Shown piece by piece: positions 21,872-30,458 of a DNA stretch of 58,697 nucleotides. A program made the translations under genes and the position numbers. The stretch's first letter is position 1. Each line of letters begins with the position of its first letter. This DNA comes from Spiroplasma sp. AdecLV25b (lineage in GTDB: Bacteria; Bacillota_I; Bacilli_A; Mycoplasmatales; VBWQ01): assembly GCF_030913225.1 (NCBI RefSeq), contig NZ_JAQYTS010000036.1, forward strand, positions 1-58,697, written 5' to 3'. The notes under the pieces were generated by a model. That model saw only the letters and a program-made list of their open reading frames with translations, ran no database searches and was not told where the DNA came from.

Positions 21872-21905
21872 AAAAAAATAAAATTAGTTATCTTACGGTA
21901 ACTTT
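21872..21905 (-). terminator. terminator after the 80-aa coiled-coil ORF
   Basis: AGTTACCGTAAGATAACT forms a short stem followed by TAATTTTATTTTTTT on the minus strand, just after the stop at 21911. Confidence 0.6.
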
Positions 21906-21910
21906 TTAAT

Positions 21911-22153
21911 TTATAAAGTATTTTGTTTATTTGTATTTGAGTTTTGATTCTCTAATTCAAAATTAGTTTTGATATATTGGTTTATTTCTTTAATTTCTTT
22001 AATATCTTCTTCTAACTTATTGAATTCTCGTTTGAAATTGGTAAATACTTTTTCTTTTTTTTGTTTGAAAACTTCAAATTTTTCTTTTATACTTTCAATT
22101 CCTTTATCTAATTCTTCATTAGTTAAATCTTTAATTTCTTTATCTGTATACAT
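21911..22153 (-). CDS. small coiled-coil protein, unknown
   Basis: 80 aa, highly charged (Lys/Glu) and predicted helical throughout, ending in an Asn/Gln-rich tail. No match recognised. It is credible as a gene because it has a GAAAGGAAG ribosome-binding site, a terminator after its stop and the shared leader element A in front. Its heptad pattern (for example LDKGIESIKEKFEVF) resembles a miniature of the 14-16 kb coiled-coil protein. Confidence 0.65.
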   Translation of the reverse strand: MYTDKEIKDLTNEELDKGIESIKEKFEVFKQKKEKVFTNFKREFNKLEEDIKEIKEINQYIKTNFELENQNSNTNKQNTL

Positions 22154-22159
22154 CTTTTA

Positions 22160-22235
22160 ATCTTCCTTTCAAAATAAAACCCATTACTTTATTTTTTGAA
22201 GTAATGGGTTAAAAACTATATTTAGTTTATGAATA
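22160..22235 (-). promoter_or_regulatory. leader element A (two hairpins before the ribosome-binding site)
   Basis: Hairpin 1 is AAACTAAATATAGTTT (22213-22228). Hairpin 2 is AACCCATTAC/GTAATGGGTT (22178-22210), ending in TTTTATTTT and GAAAGGAAG. It looks like a terminator placed directly ahead of the start codon. Leaders B and C share this layout. Confidence 0.6.
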
Positions 22236-22330
22236 AACTTTAACAAATTTAAAAAATCATACTGTATATTTGATATAGTACGTGTTTTAGTGTTTTTATT
22301 TATTGTCTATCAACAATGAATTTTTATTTT

Positions 22331-22549
22331 TTAGTATTTTATCTCATATTTAGTAAGGTAAAAATTATGTTTTTTAGTTCCATTAATTCTATATTCATAT
22401 ATGGTATGAGTTACACAGCAGTCCAAGTATGATAAGTATGAATATTTATTTTTGAAATACATATAATAATTAATATCAGTATAATCTTTACCTTTAGTTT
22501 TAATTTCTTTAGTAGTTGCTATATTTTTTCATCGATTATATTTTGACAT
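22331..22549 (-). CDS. small protein of unknown function (72 aa)
   Basis: 72 aa, Tyr- and Lys-rich (KDYTDINYYMYFKNKY, SYLDCCVTH), basic, no membrane helix. It starts 17 nt after the PemK-like fragment with an in-frame alternative ATG 9 nt earlier and no obvious ribosome-binding site. UGA is read as Trp at residue 7. I do not recognise it; size and location suggest a phage- or plasmid-derived accessory gene. Its right to be called a gene is uncertain. Confidence 0.45.
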
Positions 22550-22565
22550 TTTGAGCATTTAAATT

Positions 22566-22844
22566 TTATTTTTTATTATTTTTTTTTAATTTACACACAA
22601 TTTTGGACTTAACCAAAAAGTATTTTTTTAATAAAAGGTTTTCTGCAAGAGTTCTTGGTAGTTTATCATTAATATTAATCATTAACGACTTATCTTTTCA
22701 TTTACTATTCATTTGAGTTGTGCCTGCCCATATTAACGATTCTTGACCAAAGTAATTTAAAAAAATTACAGGTCGACCCATTTCATGGTTTAACTTGGGA
22801 TTTCTTAACAATTTATAGATACTCATTTTTTGAAATTTAATCAT
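22566..22844 (-). CDS. PemK-like small protein, C-terminus replaced by an IS end
   Basis: 92 aa. The middle, NHEMGRPVIFLNYFG followed by SLIWAGTTQMNSKWKDK, has the shape of PemK/MazF-type small barrel proteins (arginine-proline followed by beta strands), but similarity is weak. The last residues, VKSKIVCKLKKNNKK, are encoded by the IS256-like terminal repeat (22588-22614), so the original C-terminus has been lost. Start follows AAAGGAAG. Function unknown; possibly a toxin remnant. Confidence 0.45.
22588..22614 (-). repeat. IS256-like terminal repeat, solo copy
   Basis: 27 bp matching 128-154 at 26 positions. No transposase lies inside the element side (lower coordinates), so this is a solo or decayed end. 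It fuses in frame to the PemK-like ORF. Confidence 0.6.
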
Positions 22845-22957
22845 TTTATTCTTCCTTTCATAAAATATGTCAACAGTGGCTCAATAATAATTAATAAAAA
22901 ATAATCAAGTTTCCTACTTGTAATTTAAATTAAATATGTAATAATGTTGTTGTTATA

Positions 22958-23029
22958 GGTTAATGAAAGTTAACCGGTGAGTAACCAAATCTCACATTAA
23001 TTATTGAGAACCAATAGATTCTCTTTTTT
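22958..23029 (+). ncRNA. three-hairpin RNA element, copy 1
   Basis: Three successive hairpins: GGTTAA(TGAAAG)TTAACC, GTGAG(TAACCAAAT)CTCAC and GAGAA(CCAATAGA)TTCTC followed by six T. The last has the form of an intrinsic terminator, setting plus orientation. A near-identical copy is at 24104-24174. A possible promoter (TTGTAA at 22918, AATAAT near 22940) precedes it. No plus-strand gene follows, so a short independent RNA or a mobile terminator are the options. Confidence 0.45.
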
Positions 23030-23059
23030 CTTATCTTAATTCATAATTCATTTTAAAAA

Positions 23060-23098
23060 CAAAAAAAACGCAAAAAGATGTTAAACATATTTTGCGTT
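23060..23098 (-). terminator. bidirectional terminator behind the YitT-like gene
   Basis: AACGCAAAA and ATTTTGCGTT pair around a 12-nt loop; on the minus strand eight T follow. It lies 66 nt after the stop at 23164. Confidence 0.75.
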
Positions 23099-23163
23099 TA
23101 TGATAGTTATATACTATTAAATTAAAAATCAACTTTATCTAAAAGTTCATAATTATATTTAAT

Positions 23164-23955
23164 TTAAATTTTAATAACTTTTTTAACTCATACCAACATT
23201 GTTCCAATAACTGGTCCAGCAATAAAGGTCATAAAAATTGTGCCAAAACCAAAGTATAAACTAAATCAATGTTCCTTTGTTGTTCAATCAAATTTTGTTG
23301 TTGCTAAAATTAAAATAATTCCGACAATCATTAATGCAAAATCAACGATAACACGGCATAATTTATAGTTTCATTTTGTTAAATTGTGTAATTCATAAGA
23401 TAAACCATTATAAGGTCCAAAAAGTAAATTAGCAAAAACTGTTAAGGTAATACCAAAGCAATAAAGTAGAAATCCAGCAATAAAAATTCATGTTTGAATT
23501 AACGTATCATTTATTTGACCAATTTTTTCAACTGGAATATATAATTCACTTAGTTTAACAAAATATGCTCAAACAAAAGTTGGAATTAAGTCTAAAATTG
23601 TATTTACTACAGCACTAATAACTATTTGTTTATTATGAGTTGCTTTGTAATTAATGATGGCACTAGTTGCTCTTAAACTAACAATAACAGTAAGCATACA
23701 TAAATAAAAAATTAATAAGACTGTAGCATAACTAGTTAGGTCGCTAAGAGAACCGTTACTATTTAATCCTTTTAAGATTGCAATAAAAGCAAAGTTAGTA
23801 ATATCAATATGAGATGCTCCAACTCTAGTATTTAAATAAAGCGCAATTCCCATCCCAAATAAAAATACTCCAATAATGTAAATTAAGAGCTTTATTAGAA
23901 TTTTTTTTCAGTTTAACTTTCAATTTTGATATTGAATTGTAAAATATTCTTTCAT
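23164..23955 (-). CDS. YitT/YczE-like integral membrane protein
   Basis: 263 aa with about six transmembrane helices. The first helix ends FLFGMGIALYLNTRVGASHID, which resembles the G-x-G-x-x-LY..G..P-D opening of YczE/YyaS/YitT proteins, and later helices include the repeat-like FGITLTVFANLLFGPYNG. Function of the family is unknown (transport suspected). RBS AAAGGTTAA. It is monocistronic, flanked by the two copies of the three-hairpin element. Confidence 0.75.
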
Positions 23956-24103
23956 TAAAATTAACCTTTCTATAGATAAATAATGTGACCTTTTTAATAT
24001 TATCATAGTTAAAAATATCTCATATATTTTTTTATTGATTTATAAAATAATAGAACAATGGTGGCATAAAAAATGTTGGGGGCGGTTCTTTGAAATTATT
24101 ATT

Positions 24104-24174
24104 GGTTAATGTAAGTTAACCTGTGAGTAATCAAATCTCACATAAGTTATGAGAACCAATAGCTTCTCTTTTTT
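24104..24174 (+). ncRNA. three-hairpin RNA element, copy 2
   Basis: Same three stems as copy 1 with differences mostly in loops: GGTTAA(TGTAAG)TTAACC, GTGAG(TAATCAAAT)CTCAC, GAGAA(CCAATAGC)TTCTC then six T. Conservation of stems and of the CCAATAG loop argues for a selected RNA. Upstream sequence is unrelated to copy 1. Confidence 0.45.
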
Positions 24175-24214
24175 ATTAGTTTAATTTAACAGTTATATAC
24201 TGACATTGGTTAGT

Positions 24215-24400
24215 CTAACACATATTATTTTTTAGTGTTTTTGTTTTATTTGATGTTTGTAAAACATTACTTTCTAAGTTTTTATTATTTGCGTGGTCAA
24301 CAATTTTATTAAAGTTATCAGGTTTTTGAGTTGTATTTTTTTCTGCCTTCAACTGTTTCTTTTTTTTAGCACTCTTTATTGGTACTACACATCTCGGCAT
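24215..24400 (-). CDS. small basic protein of unknown function (61 aa)
   Basis: 61 aa, Lys/Asn/Thr-rich with a basic cluster SAKKKKQLKAEKN after PRCVVPI; two cysteines near the ends. No homology recognised. Supported by leader element B and GAAAGGAAG ahead of the ATG. Predicted disordered. Confidence 0.5.
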   Translation of the reverse strand: MPRCVVPIKSAKKKKQLKAEKNTTQKPDNFNKIVDHANNKNLESNVLQTSNKTKTLKNNMC

Positions 24401-24404
24401 ATCT

Positions 24405-24480
24405 TTTCATCTTCCTTTCAAAATAAAAACCCATTTCCTTTAAAGTTAAAGCAATGAGTTAAAAACTTATATTAAGTTTA
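24405..24480 (-). promoter_or_regulatory. leader element B
   Basis: AAACTTAATATAAGTTT (24463-24479), then AACTCATTGCTTTAA and GGAAATGGGTT forming an imperfect stem, then TTTATTTTGAAAGGAAG. A TATAAT lies just upstream. It closely parallels leader A, with stem-compensating and wobble changes. Confidence 0.6.
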
Positions 24481-24519
24481 TCAATGTTATTATACTATAA
24501 ATAAATTATATTTAAACAT

Positions 24520-24711
24520 TAAAAACCAAGAATAACATTTAGTTTTGCGCTATTCTTGGTTTTTCAACCACCTAATCTCTTGAGATTACGACTAACAGGT
24601 AATAAGGACAACTCTTTACTATAATAGTAAAGGAATAATTCCCACAGTAAATATTTGAAATTTACCTGGGAATCTAATTAACAATCTCTAAAATCTCTCG
24701 TTAATTAATAA
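24520..24711 (-). ncRNA. candidate structured small RNA (about 190 nt) downstream of sepF
   Basis: A TATAAT (24718-24723, minus) predicts a start near 24711. The transcript would fold into TAATTAAC/GTTAATTA, ATTCCCA...TGGGAAT (with GTAAA/TTTAC inside), CTTTACTA/TAGTAAAG and ACC[TAATCTC/GAGATTA]GGT hairpins. It ends in AACCAAGAATA/TATTCTTGGTT with a T-tract (24521-24564), a clear intrinsic terminator. No ORF. It does not match tmRNA, SRP RNA, RNase P RNA or T-box consensus as I know them. It could alternatively be the structured 3' end of the mraZ-sepF transcript. Confidence 0.6.
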
Positions 24712-24815
24712 TTTTACATTATAGTTTAACCATTGTTCACAGTTAGACTACTTATAAATATTATCATGAATAATTTACTTTGCAAACAATATATAAACTT
24801 TAAGTTGTATTTTTC

Positions 24816-25097
24816 TTAATTTTCATTTTTAAATTCATAAATATTAGTGCCAGTTTTATCAACAGTAAATCCCACAACATAACAAATTCCACAAAGAAAA
24901 TCAATAATTCTTCTGCGGTCGTTAACAACAGTATTTGTTAAATCAATTTTAATTGGTTTTTGTAAAATCATAGCATTAGCCATCGGTTCAATTTCTTGAT
25001 AACTTTTAGGAGCAAATTCTTGAACTGCTTCTTTAAAATGCTTATTGATAGAAGTAGTAGTATCATTATTAACTACTGGTTTTTTTCTTCATCCCAT
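24816..25097 (-). CDS. sepF: cell division protein SepF
   Basis: 93 aa. SepF/DUF552 core: SYQEIEPMANAMILQKP, IKIDLTNTVVNDRRRIIDFL and CGICYVVGFTVDKTGTNIYEF. In other bacteria SepF binds the FtsZ C-terminus and membranes. The N-terminal membrane helix is very short (MGWRKKPV). It starts 6 nt after the ftsZ stop. Short compared with Bacillus SepF but the globular domain is complete. Confidence 0.88.
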
Positions 25098-25103
25098 AAT
25101 ACT

Positions 25104-26309
25104 CTATCCTCGATTTCTTTTTCTTAAAAATGTTGGTAAATCATCATCAATTTCCATGATTGCTTCTTGAACTATTGCTTGTTGTTGTTCTTCTTTTTTC
25201 TTAGTTTGAACTTGTATTTCATTACTTATGTATTGGGTTTTACTAGTGCTATTAACAAAATCGCGGTTATCAATTTTAGAAGTTAAACCAAAATTAGATG
25301 TTGTTGTTAATTTTTCATCAAAACCAGTAGCAATCACAGTAACAATCATTTCATCATTTAAATGTTCGTTAACAGCAACACCGAAAATAATGTTAACATC
25401 GCTACCAGCAGCATCACGCACTAAATCCACAGCGATATTAGCATCAGTTAAAGTCATTGTCGCACCACCAGTGACATTAACAATCGCATTTTTAGCACCT
25501 TTAATGGCAACATCATCTAGTAATGGTGATGAAATAGCTTTAGTAGCTGCTTGTTTGGCTTTATGTTCACCTTTTGCGATTCCAATTCCAAATAACGCAT
25601 TACCTTTATTTTGAATAATAGTTCTGACATCAGCAAAATCCAAGTTAATTAATGCTGGGACAGCAATTAAATCAGTAATAGTTTGTACACCTTGACGTAA
25701 AATATTATCTGCTTCTTTAAATGAATCTTTCACAGGAATATTACCAATGACTTGTAATAACTTATCATTAGAAATAATGATAATAGCATCAACTTGTTTT
25801 TTTAAGTTTTCAATTCCAACCGCAGCATGAGCATTGCGATTACGTCCTTCAAACTTAAATGGTTTAGTAACAATGGCAATCGTTAGGGCACCACAATCTT
25901 TAGCAATTCTTGCCACAATCGGAGCTGCACCAGTTCCAGTGCCACCACCCATGCCCGCAGCAATAAAAACCATATCAGCACCACCAAGGGCACGTTTAAT
26001 TTCAACTTCACTTTCAATTGCCGCTTGTTTGCCAATCTCAGGATTTGCTCCAGCACCTAAACCTTTTGACAATTCTTTTCCTAAGATAATTTTATTTGCT
26101 GCTAACGAAGCATTAATAACTTGTTGGTCAGTATTAGCAACATAGAAGTCAACACCTTCTACTTTCGCTTCAATCATGCGATTGACAGCATTGTTACCAG
26201 CACCCCCCACACCAATTACACGAATAGAGGCTAATTTATTGTCTTCATCTACATCGTTTTTAATAATAGAGGCTAACTGTTCAAATTGACTAGTGTTGTC
26301 ATTTTCCAT
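25104..26309 (-). CDS. ftsZ: cell division GTPase FtsZ
   Basis: 401 aa tubulin-like GTPase. GTP-binding: IRVIGVGGAGNNAVNRMI, ANTDQQ, GLGAGANPEIGKQAA and the tubulin signature GGGTGTGAAPIVA; T7 loop NLDFADVRTII. A disordered linker leads to a conserved C-terminal peptide DDLPTFLRKRNRG, the docking site for FtsA and SepF, both encoded next to it. Wall-less relatives keep ftsZ though septal wall synthesis is absent. Confidence 0.97.
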   Translation of the reverse strand: MENDNTSQFEQLASIIKNDVDEDNKLASIRVIGVGGAGNNAVNRMIEAKVEGVDFYVANTDQQVINASLAANKIILGKELSKGLGAGANPEIGKQAAIESEVEIKRALGGADMVFIAAGMGGGTGTGAAPIVARIAKDCGALTIAIVTKPFKFEGRNRNAHAAVGIENLKKQVDAIIIISNDKLLQVIGNIPVKDSFKEADNILRQGVQTITDLIAVPALINLDFADVRTIIQNKGNALFGIGIAKGEHKAKQAATKAISSPLLDDVAIKGAKNAIVNVTGGATMTLTDANIAVDLVRDAAGSDVNIIFGVAVNEHLNDEMIVTVIATGFDEKLTTTSNFGLTSKIDNRDFVNSTSKTQYISNEIQVQTKKKEEQQQAIVQEAIMEIDDDLPTFLRKRNRG

Positions 26310-26344
26310 TTTCTCAACTCCTTAATACTTTTTTAAAATTCATT

Positions 26345-27613
26345 CTATTTACTATTACCATTATACTGATAACTTGAGAAATTAGGTGAATTATATTTTT
26401 TTGTTTCATTATTTTGTGGTAAACGATGGTGATTGGCTTTTGGCAATATTGGTAAAGTATTTATCGATGAAATCATATTGTTGTTAAAAACATTAACCAA
26501 GTGCTGGTAGTGGGTAACACCAATTAAACTAGTTCAATTATAACTGTAGGCACCTAAATTTTGATTTAACATATATTTAATAGTTGCTAGTTTACTATGA
26601 TTTTTAAAATAATTAGCAAAGCCAGCTAATCCGACAGTAATACCTGTGCAAATAACTTCCATTTCCCTACTATTGTTATTACTTACTTCGTCTAGGAAAT
26701 ATTCAATACAAGTAATAATTTCATTAATTTGGTTTTGCACTGTCGTTTGTAAATCAGATTTGGTTAAGCAAATTTCTTGTTTATGTTCATTAAGATGTTT
26801 ATCAACTACAATATCACATAAATAATTACTATTAATGTTAATAATCTTTTGTAAATATTTTTCTGCTTTATCATAGCCACAATGCATTTGTTTCATTAAA
26901 GCTTGAATAATTTGATTTCAACCAATTTTAATGTTAGTAGTAGCATATAAAACAGAATTGTTAAATACACTAATTTTAGTACTATTTAAGTTTCAATCAA
27001 TTAAGACAATATTATTGTTGTTATTAATATTACATGCTAGGGCAAACTGATCTAGGGTAACTGTTAATAAATCAACTTGGGCATTTTTAAATACTTCTAA
27101 TTGTGAAGAATATAAAGTTTTAGGTAGTGAATAAACTAACGCATCAACATTCAATACTTGTCCTTTTAACCCGATTGGTAATTGTTCACTACTTCTTTCA
27201 TTATTAACTTTAAAACTGTAAGGTTTAGTTAAGCATACAACCTCAGTACTATCAATAATAATGTTTTTGGCCATATCAATCACTTTGCTACAATCAGCAT
27301 TAGTAATAATATGGTTGTCATCTTTAAAATCCATCATGGCTTGTGATTGATAAATTTTTAAATTGTTTGATGGCAAACTTAAAACAATTCTTTGCACATT
27401 GATATTTAAAGTTTTATTAATTTTATCAAGCATCTTGCGTAAACTATTACCTGTGGCAATAGGATTGATGATAACACCATTTTCAGCAAACTGTTCATTT
27501 TCTATTCTTGCTTTGTATAGAACTTGAATTTGATTATTAACATAATTGTTAACCATTAATTTTAAATTGAAATCTTCAATTTGACAAACAACATATAGTT
27601 CTTGGTAATTCAT
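26345..27613 (-). CDS. ftsA: cell division protein FtsA-like actin homologue
   Basis: 422 aa. Divergent actin-fold FtsA: SHS2 inserts (KTLNINVQRIVLSLPSNN), NIVLIDWNLNST as phosphate-1 strand, ICTGITVGLAGFANYF as the adenosine-motif region. Overall very diverged, and the usual C-terminal amphipathic membrane-targeting helix is not evident; it ends in an Asn/Ser-rich tail. Assigned mainly by position between rsmH and ftsZ plus fold-level motifs. GGAGGTGA sets the start. Confidence 0.75.
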
Positions 27614-27640
27614 AAGTTCACCTCCAAACAATTTTAAGAG

Positions 27641-28588
27641 TTATAGAAAAGCAATAACTCGTAACTTAGCACTGCGTGCTCGTGGGTTTAAGTTAATTTC
27701 TTTGGTCGTTGGTGCTAAAGCTCGTTTTGTGATTAACTCATATTTAGGAGTTCACTTACTAGCAATTGGTAGTTTGGCATAGAGTTGGGCTAAAGGGTCA
27801 ATTAATACTTTATTAAATGTTTGTTTGACAATTCTATCTTCTAAAGAATGAAAACTAATAACTACTATTCTGCCTTGGGGATTTAATAAAGTTAAAGCTT
27901 GATTTAACGAATCTTGTAAGTTGTTTAATTCGTTATTAACGGCAATCCGTAAGGCCTGAAAAGTTTTTTTAGCAGGATGATGTTGTTTATTTAATGCTTT
28001 GGCTGGTAATGATTTTTTAATAATCGCTACTAACTCAAAAGTTGTATTAATTGGTTTAATAGTTCTTGCTTTAATGATATTATTAGCAATCTTACTAGCA
28101 AATGATTCATCACCATAATTTCTAATAATCATTACTAGTTGTTGATAATCATAGTTGTTAACAATGTCTCAAGCACTTAGTGTTTGTGATTGATCCATTC
28201 TCATATCAAGCTTAGCGTCTTTCATATAACTAAAACCTCTAATATCTTCATCAACTTGTGGTGATGAGATACCTAAGTCATATAAGATGCCATCAACTTT
28301 CGTAATGTTTCTTTGTAACAATTGTTTTCGAAGATGAACGAAGTTGCTTTTAATGATTTCATATTTATCAACAAAGGGTTGTAAGATGTCATTACTTTGA
28401 ACAATGGCTTGTTCATCTTGGTCAAAGGCATATAGTTTACCAGAGGTAAGTTTACTTAAGATGACTTTACTATGACCAGCACGGCCTAAGGTACAGTCAA
28501 CATAAATCCCGTCAGGTTTAATATTTAAGAAATCGATAGTTTCTGTTAACATAACAGAAACATGTGCTAGTAAATTGGTATTATTCAT
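27641..28588 (-). CDS. rsmH: 16S rRNA (cytosine-1402-N4) methyltransferase RsmH
   Basis: 315 aa SAM-dependent methyltransferase (MraW). [32 protein letters not shown] (SAM site), [41 protein letters not shown] and [17 protein letters not shown] are all family hallmarks. Start taken at 28588; an upstream ATG at 28603 overlapping mraZ is possible. Follows mraZ as in most bacteria. Confidence 0.94.
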
Positions 28589-28592
28589 ATCG

Positions 28593-29024
28593 TTAAATCT
28601 CATCTAGAGTAGCTGCTGCTAACTCAAATTTATCGTTGGTATCTTGGTTAAAGCGATTTCAGTTAGTTTCTGATCAAATTTCAATTTTGTTGGACAGTCC
28701 AATCATAATTACTTTTTGTTTAATATCAGCTAATATCAATAATGAGTGGGGAATGTTAATGCGACCTTTACCATCTATTTTTAATTCTTCTGAGTTGGCA
28801 AATACTTGTCGCGCTAGAATTCGTGCTTCTTTCTGTCCTTCTGATTGTTTTAAAATTTTGTCTTGTCATTTAATGAATTCAGGTTCGTTACGAATAACGA
28901 GACATCCTTCAAAACCTTTGGAGACAACAACTGTTTCATTTTCATGAAAGTAACCCCTAAACTTGGCTGGAATTATCATCCGCTTTTTCTCATCAATAGT
29001 TGATATGGCTTGGCCTAGTAGCAT
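28593..29024 (-). CDS. mraZ: transcriptional regulator MraZ
   Basis: 143 aa with two tandem AbrB-like domains: [20 protein letters not shown] and, after [11 protein letters not shown], the second copy [17 protein letters not shown]. Binds repeats ahead of its own operon and controls the division genes. Chosen start at 29024; the longer in-frame ORF from 29057 would start inside the -10 region. First gene of mraZ-rsmH-ftsA-ftsZ-sepF. Confidence 0.93.
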
Positions 29025-29029
29025 TAATA

Positions 29030-29086
29030 TCACCCACACTTTCCCACTATTACCCATATTATCTCATCTTTATAAAATAATTGCAA
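29030..29086 (-). promoter_or_regulatory. mraZ operon promoter and MraZ-box-like repeats
   Basis: -35 TTGCAA (29081-29086), 17-nt spacer, -10 GATAAT (29058-29063). Between the -10 and the start lies AGTGGGAAAGTGTGGGTGAT, a tandem G-rich repeat of AGTGKG units like known MraZ boxes (AAAGTG-type in mycoplasmas). This would be an autoregulatory operator overlapping the leader. Confidence 0.7.
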
Positions 29087-29130
29087 TAAATAAGGATAAA
29101 AGGGGAAGAAATGATAGGAAATAGGGATAG

Positions 29131-29166
29131 AAAAAAGTAGTAAGTATATTATGATACTTACTACTT
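29131..29166 (-). terminator. terminator ahead of the mraZ promoter
   Basis: AAGTAGTAAGTAT and its exact complement around a 6-nt loop, followed by six T on the minus strand. Ends the 29.3-30.3 kb gene. Confidence 0.8.
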
Positions 29167-29254
29167 AGAATTGATTATTAAATAGTTATTATAGTTACCT
29201 TTTACTAATTTATGAACACGAATAGTTGGAATTTAAACTACTTGTGTCTTGTAC

Positions 29255-30272
29255 TTATTCAGATAAAGTTTCAATTTCAATTACTGTATCTGGGCAAAAA
29301 GGTTTAAGCTTTTCTTTAACATTAACAATAATTTCTTTTAATTCCTGTTCAATAGGATTTTCTTTATAAAAATTTGGATTATTAAATAGTTCTATTAGTG
29401 AAGCTGTTAATCCACATGTACCATCAACAAGACCACCAACTATACCTTTAGTAGAAAGTTCTGGTTTAACAGTAAATAATGATACTCCACCAGCCAGAAC
29501 ACCAGTTTGACATGTGACACCTGAAATAGTAGATATTCTATCTAGGGTTTTATATAGGTTTCCATTTCCTGCTGCTTTTAAACGAGCTTTACATAAATTT
29601 AGTACAGCACTAAGACCTCCTGTAATAGTAGTACTTGTGAATAGGCCATAAGGTAATGGATTTCCTATTGTAAAATCTGTTGCTTGTAACGCTGTTTTAA
29701 ATATTGTGTCTGCCACATTTACTTCTAAAGTTGAAATGAAATAAGAAATATTTATAAGTATACCAAGTCCTGCAAGAATTTGTTCTTCTAAAGGAGTTAA
29801 ATTATTTCCACGCGCTATTTCATAAACAGTACCTGCTGTTCTAGCAACAGCATTAGTAATATTCATTAATTGTGCAATTGGATGTGCATTATGTAAAGCT
29901 AAAGTAATAGTTGCAGCACCAATTGATGAAACAACTGATAAAACTAATTTTAAAATATTTGCTGATGACATACCAGTTTGACTTTTAATATTTTTTTCAA
30001 AGTCGCTAAGAATAGTTTTAATTTGTAATAAATTATCACTGATTAATTTTCCTAATTGATTATTAAAATTGGTTAAAAAGTTAGTTAAATCTTTAGCAAA
30101 AGGATTATCTTTAATCATTTGCATAAGACCACCAATTTGTTGACTAACTGCAATTTTGTCATCAAGTGATATTTTTATTACTGTGTTTACTACAGGTTCT
30201 TCTATTTTAATTGCTAATTCTTCTTCGTTTCTTACTAAAACGGCTATATTCTTGATTATTTGTTATTGGCAT
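29255..30272 (-). CDS. lineage-specific membrane protein with N-terminal frameshift
   Basis: About 338 aa if one slip is repaired. The start ATG at 30272 (after AAGAAGAT) encodes MPITNN, then the frame breaks at 30254, where removing one base continues as KNIAVLVRNEEELAIKIEE and joins the long frame to 29255. As sequenced, translation could only begin at the internal ATG at 30124 (289 aa). The body has several hydrophobic segments (LKLVLSVVSSIGAATITLA, LGILINISYFIS, GGLVDGTCGLTASLI) after an amphipathic region, with an acidic tail. No family recognised. A leader hairpin (D) precedes it. Confidence 0.6.
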
Positions 30273-30279
30273 TTTTACT

Positions 30280-30352
30280 ATCTTCTTTCTCTTTTTAATC
30301 TCTTTTTTACTTTTAAACACAAAAAAACCTATCTAGTATAGTTACTAAATAG
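30280..30352 (-). promoter_or_regulatory. leader element D, terminator-like hairpin before the start
   Basis: The minus strand reads AAGCCTATTTAGTAACTATA then CTAGATAGG and seven T: stem CCTATYTAG around a short loop plus T-tract, ending about 50 nt before the ATG at 30272. Same architecture as A-C but different sequence. Confidence 0.5.
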
Positions 30353-30458
30353 GCTTAAATAAATTAAGCAAATATTCCATTTATGTGTTTATAAAACTAT
30401 TATAAAACTAATAATATTAAAATACAATACAATACTACGTATTAAAAAAAGTGGCTTC

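Noticed and set aside
21788-21880. Plus-strand 30-codon ORF (MVTDKSRRIITCWWIKDLG)
   Set aside because: No convincing ribosome-binding site or promoter, two adjacent UGA-Trp codons, no homology; probably chance or a scrap.
22958-24174. CRISPR array or tracrRNA reading of the duplicated hairpin element
   Set aside because: Only two copies 1.1 kb apart, no repeat-spacer pattern, no cas gene in the window, no anti-repeat.
24520-24711. SRP RNA, tmRNA, RNase P RNA or T-box identity for the structured RNA
   Set aside because: The GGAAG tetraloop region of SRP RNA, tRNA-like tmRNA ends, RNase P core motifs and the T-box sequence are not present, and no amino-acid gene follows.
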